A stretch of 6,012 bases of DNA from Desulfobacterales bacterium (GCA_027066725.1 JAMONC010000252.1:1-6012), one strand, 5' to 3'; numbered from the stretch's first letter, positions 1 to 6,012 are shown. Numbers and translations are program-made. Notes: generated by a model not told the origin, from the letters alone.

Positions 1-76
1 AAAAAGGAGTAGACTAAATCATTTTTTCATCTTTTAATAGGAGTAAAAGGTAATAGATAGAGAGGGTAATCTTGTT

Positions 77-82
77 GGAGTA
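77..82 (+). promoter_or_regulatory. Shine-Dalgarno site fixing the diguanylate cyclase start
   Basis: GGAG at 77-80 lies nine bases before the ATG at 90. An in-frame TAA at 81-83 rules out any longer reading frame. The next internal ATG (141) is preceded by a run of A without a Shine-Dalgarno match, so the start at 90 is well supported. The leader at 1-76 is AT-rich and I could not identify a convincing promoter in it. Confidence 0.75.
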
Positions 83-89
83 ATTAATC

Positions 90-1100
90 ATGTCCATTTC
101 ATCTAAAGGGACTGAGAATAAGATTCATTTAAGAAAAAAAATGACAAATGACGATTTAGATAATTTTGATTCTTGGTGGGAGAAGGAATTAGCATCTTTT
201 TCTAAAGAGTTATCTCCAGAAGATCAAAATATTTTAATAGTAGATGATGATCCAACTATTTTAACTCTATTAAAAGAATATATCAGCACATTAGGGTTTA
301 ACTTAGTAACGGCTTCAAATGGACTTAACGCCCTAGCAGAATTAGATAAATCGAAATTTAGCATTGTTATAACAGACCTACTAATGCCAGGAATGGATGG
401 CATGGAGCTAATAAAAAAGGTAAAACATAACTGGCCAGATACAGATATTATAGTCATTACTGGATATACAAATAGTTATAGATATACAGATGTAATTCGG
501 GCTGGGGCAAGCGATTTTATTCAAAAACCGTTTAACTTAGATGAATTAGAGGCAAAAATAAACAGGCTCATAAAAGAACGGCAATTAAGAATATTATTAA
601 GAAGGCTTTCAATAAAAGACCCTTTAACAAATTTATATAATAGACATTTTTTTGAGCGAAAATTTACTGAAGAAGCCAAAAGAGCAGATCGTCAATCTTA
701 TCCATTTTTTTTAGTGTTGATAGATGTAGATAGATTTAAATTTTATAATAAAGAAAAAGGTTCAAGACAAGGGGATAGACTTTTACAAAATATAGCAAAA
801 GTTATAAAAAATTGTACAAGAAAACATGTAGATAGTACCTTTAGATATGGTGGTGATGAATTTGCAATATTAATTCCTCAGACAGATACTCCCCAAGTCA
901 TTCAAATTGTAGAACGTATTAGATCTGCTCTTAAAAAGGTTCTTCCTGATATAGGTTTTAGTATTGGAATTGCTAAGTTTGTACGAAGAGAAGATAAATC
1001 ATTAGAAGAGGATCTAGAGGACCTTATAAAAAGGGCTGAAGAAGCAGTTTACCAAGCTAAAGATGCAGGTGGGGATCAATCTGTATTAAGTAATGAATAG
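90..1100 (+). CDS. Response regulator with GGDEF output domain (diguanylate cyclase, PleD/WspR-like architecture)
   Basis: This is a predicted cytoplasmic two-component output protein that makes cyclic di-GMP from two GTP when its receiver is phosphorylated. A charged N-terminal extension (1-46, with a Trp pair at 29-30) precedes a receiver domain at about 47-162. The receiver has the acidic cluster at 52-54, phosphoacceptor Asp96 in an ITDLLMPGMDG context, Thr124 and Lys146 followed by Pro. A short charged helix (about 155-172) leads into the GGDEF domain (about 173-335). That domain opens with DPLTNLYNR (177-185), has metal-binding Asp212, guanine-contact residues Asn220 and Asp229 (by alignment to PleD), and an intact GGDEF at 254-258. 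The inhibitory I-site position, RxxD in PleD, reads KHVD (245-248), so product inhibition may be weak. There is no transmembrane segment or signal peptide. The partner histidine kinase is not in the window. Enzymatic activity is inferred from the intact active site. Confidence 0.93.
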   Translation: MSISSKGTENKIHLRKKMTNDDLDNFDSWWEKELASFSKELSPEDQNILIVDDDPTILTLLKEYISTLGFNLVTASNGLNALAELDKSKFSIVITDLLMPGMDGMELIKKVKHNWPDTDIIVITGYTNSYRYTDVIRAGASDFIQKPFNLDELEAKINRLIKERQLRILLRRLSIKDPLTNLYNRHFFERKFTEEAKRADRQSYPFFLVLIDVDRFKFYNKEKGSRQGDRLLQNIAKVIKNCTRKHVDSTFRYGGDEFAILIPQTDTPQVIQIVERIRSALKKVLPDIGFSIGIAKFVRREDKSLEEDLEDLIKRAEEAVYQAKDAGGDQSVLSNE

Positions 1101-1131
1101 CTAATCAGTAAATGATAAAATATTTAATAAC

Positions 1132-1599
1132 TCAAAATAATCTTGAAATATTTCCTGTTTGTTTAAATTCCAAATAGTCTTCTATAATTTGTTTATGATC
1201 GAAACATATTGGAGACGGTAAGTTTTGAGGGTCAAATAACTGTGCCCTTTTAGCGTCATCTCCACCTTTAGGGGTACCCTTTGCTTTCGCTATATAAACT
1301 GTAGAAATTGTATGTCCTCTTGGGTCTCTATTTGGATCAGAATATGTGGCTAATTGGTGGATAATTTCTACATCAAGACCTGTTTCTTCTTTAGCTTCTC
1401 TTATAGCCGTCTCTATTAATGATTCTCCATAGTCAACAAAACCTCCAGGTATGGCCCATCCATAAGGTTGGTTTTTTCGTTCTATCAAAACTATTTTATT
1501 ATCAATTTCTATTATAATGTCTACCGTTGGAGTTGGATTTTTATATTGTTTTATTTCAAAACCACATTTAGGACATTTTATAAACTGATATGTGCTCAT
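1132..1599 (-). CDS. NUDIX hydrolase, probable ADP-ribose pyrophosphatase type
   Basis: This 155-residue enzyme of the NUDIX superfamily hydrolyses a nucleoside diphosphate linked to another group. The complete Nudix box spans residues 53-75: Gly53, Glu59, Arg67-Glu68, Glu71-Glu72, Gly74 and a hydrophobic residue at 75. The sequence after the box, YSDPNRDPRGHT (86-97), is one I associate with the archaeal and delta-proteobacterial ADP-ribose pyrophosphatase-like group. ADP-ribose is therefore the preferred substrate guess, but 8-oxo-dGTP or another nucleotide cannot be excluded. A single CPKCG knuckle at 9-13 precedes the domain. It looks like half of a zinc ribbon, with no second Cys pair. 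The ATG is preceded by AAAAAGGA with about eight bases of spacing; this site overlaps the stop of the upstream phosphatase gene 14 bp away, so translation is probably coupled. It is the last gene of the minus-strand train. Confidence 0.9.
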   Translation of the reverse strand: MSTYQFIKCPKCGFEIKQYKNPTPTVDIIIEIDNKIVLIERKNQPYGWAIPGGFVDYGESLIETAIREAKEETGLDVEIIHQLATYSDPNRDPRGHTISTVYIAKAKGTPKGGDDAKRAQLFDPQNLPSPICFDHKQIIEDYLEFKQTGNISRLF

Positions 1600-1613
1600 A
1601 GTTTAAATCCTTT

Positions 1614-2408
1614 TTACTCATAATTTTGATGAAATCTTTTAAGAACATCCACCATCTCTTTATGAATTTTATTATTAGAAGCCAGTACCTCTTTTATCCA
1701 AGGATTATATTTGTTATTTGAGAAATCTGTAACCTTGCCTCCAGCTTCTTGAATTAAAAGTAATCCTGCGGCAGTATCCCAGGGTTTCAATTTTATTTCC
1801 CAGAAGCCATCCAATCTTCCACATGCTACATAAGCCATATCAATTGCTGCAGCTCCTGCCCGTCTTATACCTTGACATTTTACTATCATATCTTTTAAGG
1901 CAGCTATTACCTTATCTGGATATTTTCTAACATCATATGGGAATCCTGTTGCTAAAAGGGCGCTATTAAGAAGGCTGGTATCTGATACTTCTATTTTTTT
2001 GCCATTTAAAAAGGCTCCCAATCCTTTTATTGCCCAAAAACATTCATTAAATATAGGTAGATATATTACACCTATTAAAGGATTGTCTTTATCCCACAAA
2101 GCAATGGATACACAAAACCAGGGAAATCCATGAGCAAAATTTGTTGTACCATCTAGAGGATCTACTATCCACATAGTCTTATTTTGAGTAAGTTTTATAT
2201 CTGTTGATTCTTCAGCCAAGATAGGGGCTATTACACTTTTGTTTAATATTTCTTTTATTGTTTTTTCACTTGCTATATCTGCTTCTGTAACTAAATCTAT
2301 TTCTCCTTTATGGATTATTTGATGTGGTTTTAAATATAGTTCCTTTAGTATTTTACCAGCATTTAAAGCTGCTTCTTTAGCTAGATCAAGTTCTTTTTCT
2401 AAATTCAT
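1614..2408 (-). CDS. suhB: Inositol monophosphatase family protein (SuhB-type)
   Basis: This Mg-dependent phosphomonoesterase of 264 residues is full length for the family. Motif A is DPLDGTTNF at 83-91, supplying metal ligands Asp83 and Asp86 and the GTT phosphate loop. The upstream acidic pair Glu66-Glu67 is in place. Motif B is WDTAAG at 210-215, with Asp211 as the third metal-binding aspartate, followed by EAGG (221-224). The conserved RRAGAAAIDMAY block (182-193) is also present. The likely substrate is inositol-1-phosphate or a related sugar phosphate; family members also include fructose-1,6-bisphosphatases and 3'-phosphoadenosine phosphatases, so specificity is not settled. E. coli SuhB additionally acts in rRNA antitermination, which cannot be assumed here. 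The ATG follows TAGGGT, which includes the TAG stop of mreB 9 bp upstream, so the two genes are probably translationally coupled. Confidence 0.93.
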   Translation of the reverse strand: MNLEKELDLAKEAALNAGKILKELYLKPHQIIHKGEIDLVTEADIASEKTIKEILNKSVIAPILAEESTDIKLTQNKTMWIVDPLDGTTNFAHGFPWFCVSIALWDKDNPLIGVIYLPIFNECFWAIKGLGAFLNGKKIEVSDTSLLNSALLATGFPYDVRKYPDKVIAALKDMIVKCQGIRRAGAAAIDMAYVACGRLDGFWEIKLKPWDTAAGLLLIQEAGGKVTDFSNNKYNPWIKEVLASNNKIHKEMVDVLKRFHQNYE

Positions 2409-2417
2409 AGTTTTACC

Positions 2418-3455
2418 CTAGTTTACAAATAACTTTTTATAATTTTTTAGATTTTCAGCAACTGTTCCTGCACCATTTACTACGGTAGTCAAAGGTTGTG
2501 ATGCTAGTTTGATTTTTATCTTTAATTTATCTTCAAGATATTGTAATAAGCCTTTTAACAGTGCACCTCCACCTGTTAATAATATACCTTTATGTTCAAT
2601 AATTGATTTAACTTGTGGTTCAAGGTTATTATATAGTTTATATATACCTTTACTTATTTCTTCTAATATGTCTCCAAAAACTGTATATAGTTCGCAAGGA
2701 TCCAATAAAATAGTGGTGGGTATACCTTTAACAATATCTTTACCTCTTATCTCTTGAGGGGTTAAAAGTTGAGCACTTTCTCTTGTAGCAGCACCAATTT
2801 GCCATTTTATTTCTTCTGCCATTGTAAGTCCTATTTCAATATTAAACCTTTCTCGCAAAAATCTCACTATAGCCTCATCCATTTCATCACCTGCTACTGC
2901 TAAGCTATGACATGCTATATATGAAAAATTGCTGATAACAGCGATTTCTGTTGTGCCTCCGCCAATATCTACTATCATACATGGTTCATCTTTAGATATA
3001 TCTAGTCCTGCACCAATTGCTGCTGCCATTGTCTCTTCAATTAGAAATACTTTTTTGGCTCCTGCATCCTTTGTTGCGTCAAGAACGGCCTTTTTTTCTA
3101 CTTGAGTGATCAAAGATGGCACACCTATTACAATTCTTGGTGTTAAAAGCCCTTTAGAGCCTTTTTGTTGTGCTTTTGCCAATAGTACTTGAATGAGTGC
3201 TTTAGTTGCATCAAAGTCTGCTACTACTCCATCTTTTAATGGTTTTACTGCTTCAATACCTTTGGGAGTTCTTCCCCAATATTTTCTAGCCTCTTCTCCC
3301 ACTGCAAAAATCTGGCCATTTTCTGTAGACCTAGCTACAATAGAAGGTTGAGAAAGGACTACTCCTTTACCTGTTACATATATTAGAGTATTAGCAGTTC
3401 CAAGATCCATTGCCATGTCTTTTTGGATAAAGCTTTTTATTCCTCCCAATCCCAT
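2418..3455 (-). CDS. mreB: Rod shape-determining protein MreB (bacterial actin), somewhat divergent
   Basis: This 345-residue actin-fold ATPase polymerises at the inner membrane and guides lateral wall synthesis. Phosphate-1 motif MDLGTANTLIY is at 16-26. Catalytic-region glutamates are at 140-141 in FLIEETMAAAIGAGL, where the usual Pro after the pair is Thr. Phosphate-2 VDIGGGTTE is at 162-170 and the adenosine motif LLTGGGALL at 292-300. The N-terminus (GIKSFIQK) could form a short amphipathic helix, and Leu103-Leu104 sit where Thermotoga MreB has its membrane-inserting hydrophobic loop (inference). It departs from the usual consensus at 209-214 (GLTMAE for GERTAE), before the adenosine motif (LEPQVKSII for the PPELA block) and near the C-terminus (VVNGAG). 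No mreC or mreD follows, so this may be an isolated or second mreB. The ATG has AAGGGG six bases upstream, next to the stop of the GAF-like gene 10 bp away. Confidence 0.93.
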   Translation of the reverse strand: MGLGGIKSFIQKDMAMDLGTANTLIYVTGKGVVLSQPSIVARSTENGQIFAVGEEARKYWGRTPKGIEAVKPLKDGVVADFDATKALIQVLLAKAQQKGSKGLLTPRIVIGVPSLITQVEKKAVLDATKDAGAKKVFLIEETMAAAIGAGLDISKDEPCMIVDIGGGTTEIAVISNFSYIACHSLAVAGDEMDEAIVRFLRERFNIEIGLTMAEEIKWQIGAATRESAQLLTPQEIRGKDIVKGIPTTILLDPCELYTVFGDILEEISKGIYKLYNNLEPQVKSIIEHKGILLTGGGALLKGLLQYLEDKLKIKIKLASQPLTTVVNGAGTVAENLKNYKKLFVN

Positions 3456-3465
3456 CTTATACCCC

Positions 3466-4368
3466 TTAATTATCTCTTAAAATTAAGCGTAAATATGGTT
3501 CAAATATCTTTGAAGGATTATTTGGTAAAACAGTTGCATCTATATTGCCTGTAAATATCCATGCATAGGATTTTTCAGTAAATGAAAGAAAAAAGCCATA
3601 TACCAAGGGCTCCAACTTAAATGGTTCTCTACGTCTGATGAAAAACGACTGTTCTCTTACTCCTTTAGATCTAAATAAAAATAGGTCACGTTTATTTCTG
3701 AACATCCATCCTACGAGTCCATTTTCTATATGAATAGGCTTAAAGAGCCATTTTTCTTCTCTTACCCCAGTAACTGCCAATATCTGATATTTATCATCTC
3801 CACTATTAATAGCCACAAGTCCTTGAGATAAGGAAAGAGAGTTACAGATAGATTCCAAAATGATTTTTATATCAACAGGAGGAGTTATATTCTTTATCCA
3901 ATTAAACCATCTATCAATTATTTCAAGTCGTTTTGTATCTTTATTGGTTTTGATAATGTGCTCTGCAAGCTCTGCACACCTTAGTGCGATTTTTTGTTTT
4001 TTAGGACTAAATTCATAGTAAGTTTTACTATCTACAAAAAGTACACCATTATTATTGGGTAATGGGCAGGCATATAAAGATTTTATATCTATCTCTTGAT
4101 TATATATTCCTATTGTTAAAGCGCTCCTAGTAAATTTTGCCATATGAAGAGGACGTCCATGTTTAGCAACAAAACCAATTAAAGATTGTTCAGTATTTAA
4201 TATACAGTCTCTATTTATAGCATCATCACAAAGAGAATGATAAGTTGCGAGTTTTAAGACATCTTTTGATGTCTTAATAAAAAGAGCTGCAGTATGAGCA
4301 TCGAAAATATCAGCTACTAAGTGAATAAAGGTCTCAAGCTGTACAGGCATTTGAGATTGCTGGGCCAA
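3466..4368 (-). CDS. Tandem GAF-like domain protein of unknown function
   Basis: I do not recognise a named family for this 300-residue soluble protein. Residues about 11-138 read as a GAF domain: a conserved SLIGFVAKHGRPL stretch (62-74), then IKSLYACPL (95-103), then GVLFVDSK (108-115) and a closing helix with FSPKKQKIALRCAELAEHI. Residues about 160-297 look like a second, more diverged GAF-like domain, with LSQGLVAINS (180-189) and NGLVGWMFRNKRD (216-228). No kinase, GGDEF, HD, AAA+ or DNA-binding domain is attached, and I do not see an NKFDE-type cyclic-nucleotide signature, so the ligand is unknown. It probably acts as a sensor or scaffold through a partner. The TTG start (4366-4368) is chosen because TAAGG sits seven bases upstream. 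The alternative ATG at 4348-4350 lacks a Shine-Dalgarno match and would give 294 residues. It overlaps the end of mtnA by 35 bp and lies 10 bp before mreB. Confidence 0.75.
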   Translation of the reverse strand: MAQQSQMPVQLETFIHLVADIFDAHTAALFIKTSKDVLKLATYHSLCDDAINRDCILNTEQSLIGFVAKHGRPLHMAKFTRSALTIGIYNQEIDIKSLYACPLPNNNGVLFVDSKTYYEFSPKKQKIALRCAELAEHIIKTNKDTKRLEIIDRWFNWIKNITPPVDIKIILESICNSLSLSQGLVAINSGDDKYQILAVTGVREEKWLFKPIHIENGLVGWMFRNKRDLFLFRSKGVREQSFFIRRREPFKLEPLVYGFFLSFTEKSYAWIFTGNIDATVLPNNPSKIFEPYLRLILRDN

Positions 4369-5446
4369 AAGGTGGCCTTAATACCCCCTTTTCAGTAATA
4401 ATGGCAGTTACTAAGTTATTAGGTGTTATATCAAAGGCAAAATTTAGAGCCTTTACTCCTTCAGTAGCAATTTTTGTCTTACCAATATAAGTAATTTCTT
4501 TTTCATCTCTTGTCTCAATAGGGATCTCTTTACCTGTTGGAGTATTTATATCTAAGGTAGAAGTTGGAGCAGCTACATAAAATGGGATATCATTTTCTTT
4601 TGCAGCTAGAGCAATACTATAAGTACCTATCTTATTAGCTACATCACCATTGGCTGCAATTCTATCTGCCCCTACAATTACCGCATCTATAAGTCCTTGT
4701 TGCATTATAAATGCAGCAGCACTGTCTATAATAATTTGGCAGGTTATATTATCATTTAGAAGTTCCCAAGCAGTTAGCCTAGCTCCTTGTAGCCAAGGAC
4801 GGGTTTCATCAGCAAACACTTTTATACGTTTACCAGCATCCTTTGCCCCTCTTATAATACCAAGAGCTGTGCCATATGCACCTGTAGCAAGAGCCCCCGC
4901 ATTACAATGGGTTAAAACTGTAACAGGATCAGGCAATAGTTTTTGTCCAAAGGCAGCCATCTTGATATTTGCAGCGATATCTTCTTCCCATATTTTTAAA
5001 GCCTCTTGCTCAAGGATATCTACAATCTCTTTAGGATTAAATTCTGGATCAACTTGTGATAACAGTCTATCTACTGCCCATTTTAAGTTTACTGCTGTGG
5101 GTCTTGCATTTGTTATTTGTTTACCAGCATCTTTAAGATTAGATATAAGATCTCCTTTTTTATTTAAAAAGGACCTTGCTGCTAATACCAAAGAAAATGC
5201 CCCCGTTATTCCAATTGCAGGCGCGCCTCTTACAATCATATTTGATATAGCTCTTATACCCTGGGAGGCATTTTTTATACATACCCATTTTATTTTCTTA
5301 GGTAGTAATCTTTGATCTAAAAGGAATAATTCTTTACCGCTGTATCTAATAGGTATTATTTTAGAGTCAGTAAGTTCTAATAAGAACTTTAATATCTTAT
5401 AATCTTTCCATCCCTTTTTTATCTTAAATCCTGAACCTAAATCCAT
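4334..5446 (-). CDS. mtnA: S-methyl-5-thioribose-1-phosphate isomerase
   Basis: This aldose-ketose isomerase of the eIF2B-like fold converts methylthioribose-1-phosphate to methylthioribulose-1-phosphate in methionine salvage. It can also serve 5-deoxyribose-1-phosphate disposal in organisms with a DHAP shunt. Diagnostic motifs in order are LDQRLLP (43-49), VRGAPAIGI (72-80), ARPTAVNL (114-121), THCNAGALAT (179-188) with catalytic Cys181, DETRPWLQGARLTAWEL (213-229), and VGADRIAANGDVANKIGT (258-275) with catalytic Asp261. The end reads FDITPNNLVTAIITEKG (338-354). Length is 370, longer than the usual roughly 345, because about 25 residues precede the normal N-terminus. No ATG, GTG or TTG codon occurs between the start and the LDQR motif, so the extension appears real. 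The ATG has AGGA eight bases upstream and lies 17 bp after gatB. No other methionine-salvage gene is in the window. Confidence 0.95.
   Translation of the reverse strand: MDLGSGFKIKKGWKDYKILKFLLELTDSKIIPIRYSGKELFLLDQRLLPKKIKWVCIKNASQGIRAISNMIVRGAPAIGITGAFSLVLAARSFLNKKGDLISNLKDAGKQITNARPTAVNLKWAVDRLLSQVDPEFNPKEIVDILEQEALKIWEEDIAANIKMAAFGQKLLPDPVTVLTHCNAGALATGAYGTALGIIRGAKDAGKRIKVFADETRPWLQGARLTAWELLNDNITCQIIIDSAAAFIMQQGLIDAVIVGADRIAANGDVANKIGTYSIALAAKENDIPFYVAAPTSTLDINTPTGKEIPIETRDEKEITYIGKTKIATEGVKALNFAFDITPNNLVTAIITEKGVLRPPFGPAISNACTA
4376..4380 (-). promoter_or_regulatory. Shine-Dalgarno site supporting a TTG start for the GAF-like gene
   Basis: On the minus strand TAAGG (4380-4376) is followed by seven bases and then TTG (4368-4366). 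It lies inside the 3' end of mtnA. The downstream in-frame ATG at 4350-4348 has no purine-rich sequence at the right distance. A second purine tract, AAGGGGG (4390-4384), is about fifteen bases from the TTG, which is too far to be the main site. Confidence 0.5.
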
Positions 5447-5463
5447 TATTGGCGTCCTGTCCT

Positions 5464-6012
5464 TTAAGATAAGAGTTTTCTTAAAAGTTCATTTACCTTT
5501 TGTGGATTTGCCTTACCTTTAGTCTTTTTCATTACTTGTCCTATTAAAAATCCTAATATTTTAGTTTTTCCTGCCTTATATTTTTCTACTTCTTTAGGAT
5601 GTTCCGATATCACTTCTTCTATGACTTTTGTGAGTTCTTCTTCATCACTGACTTGTATAAGTCCTTCTTCTTCAACTATATCTTTCGGAGCTTTTCCTGT
5701 TTTATATGCCTTTTCAAATACAGTTTTAGCAATTTTACCACTTATTGTACCATCATCTATGAGTTTAAGAAGTTGAGCTAAATTCTCTGGTGGGATTGGA
5801 CATTCAGTGATATCCCTTTCATCATGTTTTAATTCTCTTAGAAGTTCTACCATTATCCAGTTACTGACTATTTTAGGTTTATTAAATAACTCAACACATC
5901 TTTCATAGTATTGCGCTAATTCTCTTGAGCTTGTAAGTACCCCAGCATCATATGCAGGTATCTTATATTGATTAATAAATCTAGATTTTTTTGCATCTGG
6001 TAGTTCAGGAAG
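5464..6012 (-). CDS. gatB: Aspartyl/glutamyl-tRNA(Asn/Gln) amidotransferase subunit B, C-terminal part (cut by window edge)
   Basis: The frame is open from the window edge (6012) to a TAA at 5466-5464, giving the last 182 residues of a protein normally near 475-480 residues. GatB is the tRNA-binding and kinase subunit of GatCAB, which converts misacylated Glu-tRNA(Gln) or Asp-tRNA(Asn) to the amide form. Fragment residues 1-6 read LPELPD, the usual end of the catalytic cradle. The helical domain follows with YDAGVLTSSRELAQYYE (21-37) and SNWIMVELLREL (50-61). The GatB/YqeY tail domain runs from about residue 80, with ISGKIAKTVFE and a lysine-rich end reading FLIGQVMKKTKGKANPQKV. An ATG at 5853 lies inside the SNWIM motif and is an internal Met, not a start. 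The catalytic N-terminal domain, gatA and gatC lie outside the window or elsewhere. Confidence 0.95.
   Translation of the reverse strand, partial: LPELPDAKKSRFINQYKIPAYDAGVLTSSRELAQYYERCVELFNKPKIVSNWIMVELLRELKHDERDITECPIPPENLAQLLKLIDDGTISGKIAKTVFEKAYKTGKAPKDIVEEEGLIQVSDEEELTKVIEEVISEHPKEVEKYKAGKTKILGFLIGQVMKKTKGKANPQKVNELLRKLLS

Larger units (their letters stand above)
1132..6012 (-). other. Probable six-gene operon: gatB-mtnA-GAF-mreB-suhB-NUDIX
   Basis: Six consecutive minus-strand genes are separated by 17, -35, 10, 9 and 14 bp, leaving no room for an internal promoter or terminator outside coding sequence. Ribosome binding sites of mtnA, mreB, suhB and the NUDIX gene touch or overlap the preceding stop codon, which points to coupled translation. 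The promoter must lie upstream of gatB, beyond the right edge, unless there is one inside a gene. The downstream end is at or beyond 1132. Operon membership is inferred from spacing and has not been shown by transcript data. Confidence 0.75.

Noticed and set aside
10..40. Possible -35/-10 pair (TAGACT and TAATAG) upstream of the diguanylate cyclase
   Set aside because: Both hexamers match the sigma-70 consensus poorly and the 19-bp spacing is too long; AT-rich leaders give such matches by chance.
224..457. Minus-strand open frame inside the receiver domain of the diguanylate cyclase gene
   Set aside because: It is antisense to a clear REC domain and shows no recognisable protein features.
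1145..1154. Perfect 10-bp palindrome GAAATATTTC near the NUDIX stop, considered as a terminator stem or operator
   Set aside because: It is all A/T except the end pair, has no loop, is not followed by a T run, and lies within coding sequence. It is expected by chance in AT-rich DNA.
2509..2757. Plus-strand open frame opposite mreB
   Set aside because: It is antisense to conserved MreB motifs, and the translation matches no family I know.
4650..5315. Long open frame on the plus strand (221 codons) opposite mtnA
   Set aside because: It is fully antisense to a motif-complete mtnA, and its translation is a low-complexity Ala/Ser/Ile-rich sequence with no recognisable domain. It is explained by codon bias on the coding strand.
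5599..5781. Plus-strand 60-codon open frame rich in Phe
   Set aside because: It is antisense to the Glu/Lys-rich GatB tail; the Phe richness is simply the complement of Lys/Glu codons.
5464..5853. Stand-alone 129-residue GatB/YqeY-like gene starting at the ATG at 5853
   Set aside because: The same frame stays open to the window edge and translates to typical GatB sequence (LPELPD, SNWIM). The ATG is therefore an internal Met, and the gene is gatB cut by the window.

Overview
The window is an AT-rich bacterial chromosomal segment, about one third G+C by eye. It looks like ordinary core-genome sequence with almost no free space. Five proteins belong to families I recognise from sequence motifs. 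A sixth is a tandem GAF-like protein without a named family. The seventh is a response regulator/diguanylate cyclase on the opposite strand. Lysine- and isoleucine-rich proteins and AT-rich codons fit a low-GC genome. The NUDIX, GatB and MreB sequences feel closest to low-GC, possibly thermophilic Desulfobacterota (delta-proteobacterial) lineages. That placement is an impression from memory, not a search result.

Layout. Positions 1-89 are a short leader with a Shine-Dalgarno site. Positions 90-1100 (+) encode a REC-GGDEF response regulator. It ends tail-to-tail, 31 bp away, from a long minus-strand gene train that enters from the right edge. In transcription order the train is: gatB (3' part only, 6012-5464), mtnA (5446-4334), a tandem GAF-like protein (4368-3466), mreB (3455-2418), a suhB-type inositol monophosphatase (2408-1614) and a NUDIX hydrolase (1599-1132). 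Gaps are 17, -35, 10, 9 and 14 bp, and most ribosome binding sites lie in or against the preceding stop codon. This strongly suggests one polycistronic, translationally coupled operon.

The operon mixes functions: tRNA amidation (GatB), methylthioribose-1-phosphate salvage (MtnA), cell shape (MreB), phosphomonoester hydrolysis (SuhB family) and nucleotide-sugar or ADP-ribose clean-up (NUDIX). The GAF-like protein directly upstream of a somewhat divergent mreB, with no mreC or mreD in the window, is the least conventional part. The diguanylate cyclase keeps its catalytic residues, but its product-inhibition site is altered. I see no mobile element, CRISPR array, tRNA, rRNA, riboswitch or convincing rho-independent terminator, and no clear candidate for a wholly new system.
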